A stretch of DNA of 17,607 nt from Alphaproteobacteria bacterium (lineage in GTDB: Bacteria > Pseudomonadota > Alphaproteobacteria > Micavibrionales > UBA2020). The notes beneath the pieces were generated by a model. The model saw only the letters and a program-made list of their open reading frames with translations. It was not told the DNA's origin and made no database searches. Every line of letters starts with the position of its first letter. The stretch's first letter is position 1. A program made the translations under genes and the position numbers. The stretch spans positions 1 to 17,607 of the forward strand of contig JAQSWE010000103.1 of NCBI GenBank assembly GCA_029266795.1. The letters are read 5' to 3'. Shown one piece after another: positions 14,854 to 17,607 of this stretch.

Positions 14854-16059
14854 TTAACCTTTGCGATTTTGGAGGTGATGGTGAAGCTGGCCGAGCCGTT
14901 CGGCAGCGGCCTGCAATGTTTCGGGTTTCTTGCAGAAGCAGAAGCGCACAAAGCCGTGCCCCAGTTCTGGGCGGCTGAAAAAGCTGGAGCCGGGCACGCA
15001 GGCCACGCCAACGGTTTCGATGAGGAAGCGCGTGAATGCCACATCGCTCTCGAACCCCAATTTGGAGATATCGGCGAGGATGTAATACGCGCCCTTCGGC
15101 ACATGGAATGGAATGCCGGCGGCAGTCAAAATTTCCATCAGCATCGTGCGGCGTTCGGTGTAGAGCGCGCCGAGCGTATCGTAGTAACTGTCAGGGAAAC
15201 GCAAGGCTGTCGCCCCTGCCCGCTGCAACGGCGCAGCCGCGCCGACGGTCAAAAAGTCATGCACCTTACGGATCGCGCCCGTGAGTTCGGGCGAGGCGAT
15301 CATTGTGCCGATGCGCCAGCCGGTGACGCTGTAGGTTTTCGACAACCCGTTGATGGTCACCGTGCGGTCGGCCATGCCCGGCAGCGTCGCGAGCGCGAGA
15401 TGGTCCGCGCCGTCATATAAAATATGCTCGTAAATCTCGTCGGTGAAGGCCAGCACGTCCCATTTTTGGCAGAGTTCGGCAATGAGCGTGAGTTCTTCGC
15501 GGTTGAACACCTTGCCGGTCGGGTTGTTCGGCGTGTTGATGATGATGGCCTTGGTCTTGTTCGTGAAGGCCTTGCGCAATTCATCGGGATCGAAATTCCA
15601 ATGCGGCGGTTTCAGCGTCACAAATTTGGGTATCGCGCCTGCCAAGATCGCATCAGGGCCGTAATTCTCGTAGTATGGTTCAAAGATAATCACTTCGTCG
15701 CCGGGGTCGACCGTCGCCAGCATCGCGGCCACCATCGCCTCGGTCGCGCCGCAGGTGACGGTGATTTGGGTTTCGGGGTCGATCTCCATGCCCAGTGTTT
15801 TCTTGGTCTTGTCGGCGAGCGCGTCGCGGAACAGCTTGTCGCCCCAGGTGATCGCATATTGGTTGACGTCTTCCTGCACCGCGCGCGAGGCCGCATCCTT
15901 CAACTCCTGCGGTGCTGCGAAATCGGGGAAGCCTTGCGCAAGATTGATCGCCTTGTGCCGCACCGCGAGACGCGACATTTCGCGGATGACCGATTCAGAA
16001 AACTTTGCGGCCTTCTGCGAAATCTTGCTGCGGGCATTGGCGGCAGGCAGTGCGGTCAT
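14854..16059 (-). CDS. Class I/II PLP-dependent aminotransferase
   Basis: A fold-type I aminotransferase of 401 residues that moves an amino group between an amino acid and a 2-oxo acid, using pyridoxal phosphate. Seen: INLAQGFPDF (38-47), typical of the kynurenine/methionine (YbdL-like) and succinyldiaminopimelate (DapC-like) subgroup, GATEAM (104-109), NTPNNPTG (175-182), Asp207-Tyr210 in FTDEIYEH, and the Schiff-base Lys241 in NGLSKTYSVTGWRIG (237-251). The C-terminal VRFCFCKK provides the probable carboxylate-binding Arg. Substrate is not decided by sequence. It begins 2 bases after the aldehyde dehydrogenase stop with AAGG seven bases upstream. Confidence 0.94.
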   Translation of the reverse strand: MTALPAANARSKISQKAAKFSESVIREMSRLAVRHKAINLAQGFPDFAAPQELKDAASRAVQEDVNQYAITWGDKLFRDALADKTKKTLGMEIDPETQITVTCGATEAMVAAMLATVDPGDEVIIFEPYYENYGPDAILAGAIPKFVTLKPPHWNFDPDELRKAFTNKTKAIIINTPNNPTGKVFNREELTLIAELCQKWDVLAFTDEIYEHILYDGADHLALATLPGMADRTVTINGLSKTYSVTGWRIGTMIASPELTGAIRKVHDFLTVGAAAPLQRAGATALRFPDSYYDTLGALYTERRTMLMEILTAAGIPFHVPKGAYYILADISKLGFESDVAFTRFLIETVGVACVPGSSFFSRPELGHGFVRFCFCKKPETLQAAAERLGQLHHHLQNRKG

Positions 16060-16061
16060 GG

Positions 16062-17480
16062 TTACGCCTTCTTCAAATGGAAACTTTTCGGGCGGGTGAG
16101 GTTTTCGAAGCCGATGACGGACATCGACGCGCCCCGGCCCGTATCCTTCACGCCCGTCCAGGGCAGGCCCGGATCGACGTAATCGCAGCGGTTGAGGAAG
16201 ACGGTGCCGGTTTCGAGTTCTTCGCCCAGTTTTTCCGCCGCATCGGCGTCTTTCGTCCAGATGGAAACGGTGAGGCCATAGGGGCTGTCGTTCATCAGTT
16301 TCACGGCTTCTTCGTCGTTCTTCACTTTCATGATGCCGACGACGGGGCCGAAGCTTTCGTCCATCATCACGCCCATGCTGTGGTCGACGTTGACGAGGAC
16401 TTGGGGCGCGAGATAGGGCGTGCCTTTTTTGCTGGCGGGGAAATGGCTTTCATCGACCAGCGCCTTCGCGCCTTTTTTCACGGCGTCTTCGATCTGCGCC
16501 CGCACGAAATCGGCCTGTGCGGTGCGGACCATGGGGCCGAGATTGGTGGCGGGGTCGGTCGGGTTGCCGAGTTTATAGGTCTTGGTCAGCGCGACGAAAT
16601 CTTCCACGAATTTATCGTAGAGTTTTTCATGCACGTAAATGCGTTCGATGCCGCAGCAGCACTGGCCGGAGTTGAAGAACGCGCCATCGACGAGGTTTTC
16701 GACTGCGCTCGCCAGATCGGCATCTTCGCGGACATAGGCGGGGTCTTTACCGCCGAGTTCCAACCCTGCAACGACGAAGCGGTTGCTAACCGCCTTCTGC
16801 ACGATGTGGCCGACGCGCACCGATCCGGTGAAGTTGACGAAATCGACGCGCTTGTCTTCGGCGAGTTTCTGGGTATCGGCATCGCTGAGGTCAAGATGCT
16901 GGAACACGCCGTCGGGCAGTCCGGCGGCCTTGAAGCCTTCCGCGAAACGGTCGCCGACCAGCGGGGTCTGGAAAGAATGCTTCAGCACGACCACGTTGCC
17001 GGAGAGCAGCGCGGGCACGATGGCGTTCACGGCGGTGAGGTAGGGGTAATTCCACGGCGCGATCACGGCGACAACGCCGAGCGGCTCGCGCCGGATGAAA
17101 CGCTTGAAGCCGTCGCGCACGTCATGCGGCACGATATCGGCGAGCGCGCGGGGGGCGAGTTCGACCGCGTATTTCACGCGCTCCGAAAAGCCGCGCAGGA
17201 TTTCGCCGGGCGTCTGGCTGATCGGGCGGCCCATCTGCCATGTCAGTTCTTTGCCGATGTCTGCGGCCTTCGACACCATATGGTCGAGGAATTTCAGCAT
17301 GTATTCCTGACGCTTCGCCAGCGGCACCTTGCGCCATTCTTTTTGCGCTTTCTTGGCCTTGGTCAAAACGGCATCGACCTGCGCCCAGTCGTGGAAGGCG
17401 CGTTCGACGAAGACGCTGCCGTCGACGGGGGAAACGGTTTGCATCAGGTTGCTGGTGTCTTTTTTCATTGGCTGTCCCAT
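16062..17480 (-). CDS. NAD(P)-dependent aldehyde dehydrogenase
   Basis: Oxidises an aldehyde to its carboxylic acid. The 472-residue protein is full length with the family landmarks: APWNYPYLTA (141-150), LKHS (166-169), FTGSVRVG (217-224), LELGGKDPAYV (240-250, Glu241), and FFNSGQCCCG (268-277), where pattern position makes Cys275 the nucleophile within a CCC run. The end, DPGLPWTGVKDTGRG...TRPKSFHLKK, resembles an uncharacterised subgroup more than classical betaine- or succinate-semialdehyde enzymes, though this rests on memory. An open frame extends 39 codons upstream, but that part overlaps the preceding gene in another frame and lacks family homology; the ATG at 17480 has AGGAG nine bases upstream. 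It follows the glutamine-synthetase-like gene by 13 bases. Confidence 0.94.
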   Translation of the reverse strand: MGQPMKKDTSNLMQTVSPVDGSVFVERAFHDWAQVDAVLTKAKKAQKEWRKVPLAKRQEYMLKFLDHMVSKAADIGKELTWQMGRPISQTPGEILRGFSERVKYAVELAPRALADIVPHDVRDGFKRFIRREPLGVVAVIAPWNYPYLTAVNAIVPALLSGNVVVLKHSFQTPLVGDRFAEGFKAAGLPDGVFQHLDLSDADTQKLAEDKRVDFVNFTGSVRVGHIVQKAVSNRFVVAGLELGGKDPAYVREDADLASAVENLVDGAFFNSGQCCCGIERIYVHEKLYDKFVEDFVALTKTYKLGNPTDPATNLGPMVRTAQADFVRAQIEDAVKKGAKALVDESHFPASKKGTPYLAPQVLVNVDHSMGVMMDESFGPVVGIMKVKNDEEAVKLMNDSPYGLTVSIWTKDADAAEKLGEELETGTVFLNRCDYVDPGLPWTGVKDTGRGASMSVIGFENLTRPKSFHLKKA

Positions 17481-17489
17481 GGTGAAAGG

Positions 17490-17494
17490 CTCCT
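17490..17494 (-). promoter_or_regulatory. Ribosome-binding site that fixes the aldehyde dehydrogenase start
   Basis: AGGAG at 17494-17490 lies nine bases before the ATG at 17480 and overlaps the TAA of the upstream gene (TTTAAGGAGCC). It excludes the longer frame and links translation of the two genes. Confidence 0.8.
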
Positions 17495-17607
17495 TAAATG
17501 ATCTCGAAATACCGCTGGAGTTCCCAGTCGGTGACGTATTTGCGGAATTCGCGTTCTTCCCATTCGCGGCTTTGCGCGTAGTGTTCGACGAAGACATCGC
17601 CGAACAG
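17494..17607 (-). CDS. C-terminus of a glutamine-synthetase-family enzyme (possible gamma-glutamylamine synthetase)
   Basis: Only the last 37 residues are in the window: FGDVFVEHYAQSREWEEREF, then RKYVTDWELQRYFEII. The arrangement F-x-x-HYAxxREWE...VTDWELxRYFEII is the standard end of GlnA-like proteins of the gamma-glutamylputrescine/isopropylamide synthetase type (PuuA, IpuC) and of some true glutamine synthetases. Those enzymes use ATP to join glutamate to an amine or ammonia. It is the first visible gene of the operon, 13 bases before the aldehyde dehydrogenase. The company of an aldehyde dehydrogenase and aminotransferase favours an amine-glutamylating enzyme over primary nitrogen assimilation. 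The ATP and ammonia site residues lie outside the window. Confidence 0.85.
   Translation of the reverse strand: MFGDVFVEHYAQSREWEEREFRKYVTDWELQRYFEII

Noticed and set aside
13756..15420. 554-codon plus-strand open frame across the alcohol dehydrogenase and aminotransferase genes
   Set aside because: It crosses two unrelated real genes, has no recognisable domain, and has shadow-type composition.
16005..17501. 498-codon plus-strand open frame across the aldehyde dehydrogenase gene
   Set aside because: It is antisense to a gene with clear family motifs; the His/Arg/Asp-rich translation is the usual complement shadow in GC-rich DNA.
17481..17597. 39-codon N-terminal extension of the aldehyde dehydrogenase
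   Set aside because: It lies over the glutamine-synthetase C-terminus in another frame; the AGGAG site supports the ATG at 17480.

Overview
The window looks like chromosomal DNA of a Gram-negative alphaproteobacterium. Most of it is GC-rich, about 62-67% in the stretches I counted by hand, with short intergenic gaps. The gene content fits: a PBP1C/alpha-2-macroglobulin pair (a periplasmic system), a DUF6356-type small membrane protein, TspO, and a glutamine-synthetase/aldehyde-dehydrogenase/aminotransferase/alcohol-dehydrogenase operon. Genus cannot be fixed from the sequence. I found no rRNA, tRNA, CRISPR array, insertion sequence or phage gene.

Layout, left to right. (1) Positions 1-222 hold the 3' end of an unrecognised plus-strand gene. 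It converges on the minus-strand pair alpha-2-macroglobulin (2378-8200) and pbpC (219-2375). The alpha-2-macroglobulin gene comes first in transcription; pbpC follows after 2 bases on a TTG start with a good Shine-Dalgarno. Together they should make a periplasmic protease trap and a murein synthase. However, the alpha-2-macroglobulin reading frame has no signal peptide and seems to begin inside its first immunoglobulin-like domain. (2) Diverging from it are plus-strand genes: a DUF6356-like membrane protein (8283-8570), a membrane-anchored Sel1-repeat protein with a Pro-Val repeat linker (8729-9838, closed by a strong terminator), and an uncharacterised HExxH protein (9989-11008). (3) A secreted TIM-barrel glycosidase-like protein (minus, 11010-12044) is divergent from an RluA-family pseudouridine synthase (plus, 12105-12788). 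(4) From the right edge to 12785 runs one tightly packed minus-strand operon. In transcription order it encodes the C-terminus of a glutamine-synthetase-family enzyme, an aldehyde dehydrogenase, a class I aminotransferase, an iron-type alcohol dehydrogenase, a small AT-rich membrane protein, and TspO. Spacers run from 13 bases down to overlaps of 4.

How they may work together: the right-hand operon resembles the enzyme set used to gamma-glutamylate an amine and oxidise or transaminate its carbon skeleton (Puu- or Ipu-like), but the amine oxidase and glutamyl hydrolase are not in view, so this is inference. The oddest local feature is the 119-residue membrane-protein gene inside this operon: it is about 38% GC, has no visible ribosome-binding site, is flanked upstream by a perfect 16-bp palindrome, and is joined to both neighbours without a gap. 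The least explained proteins are the Sel1/Pro-Val membrane protein and the HExxH protein. I do not see an obvious new multi-gene system.
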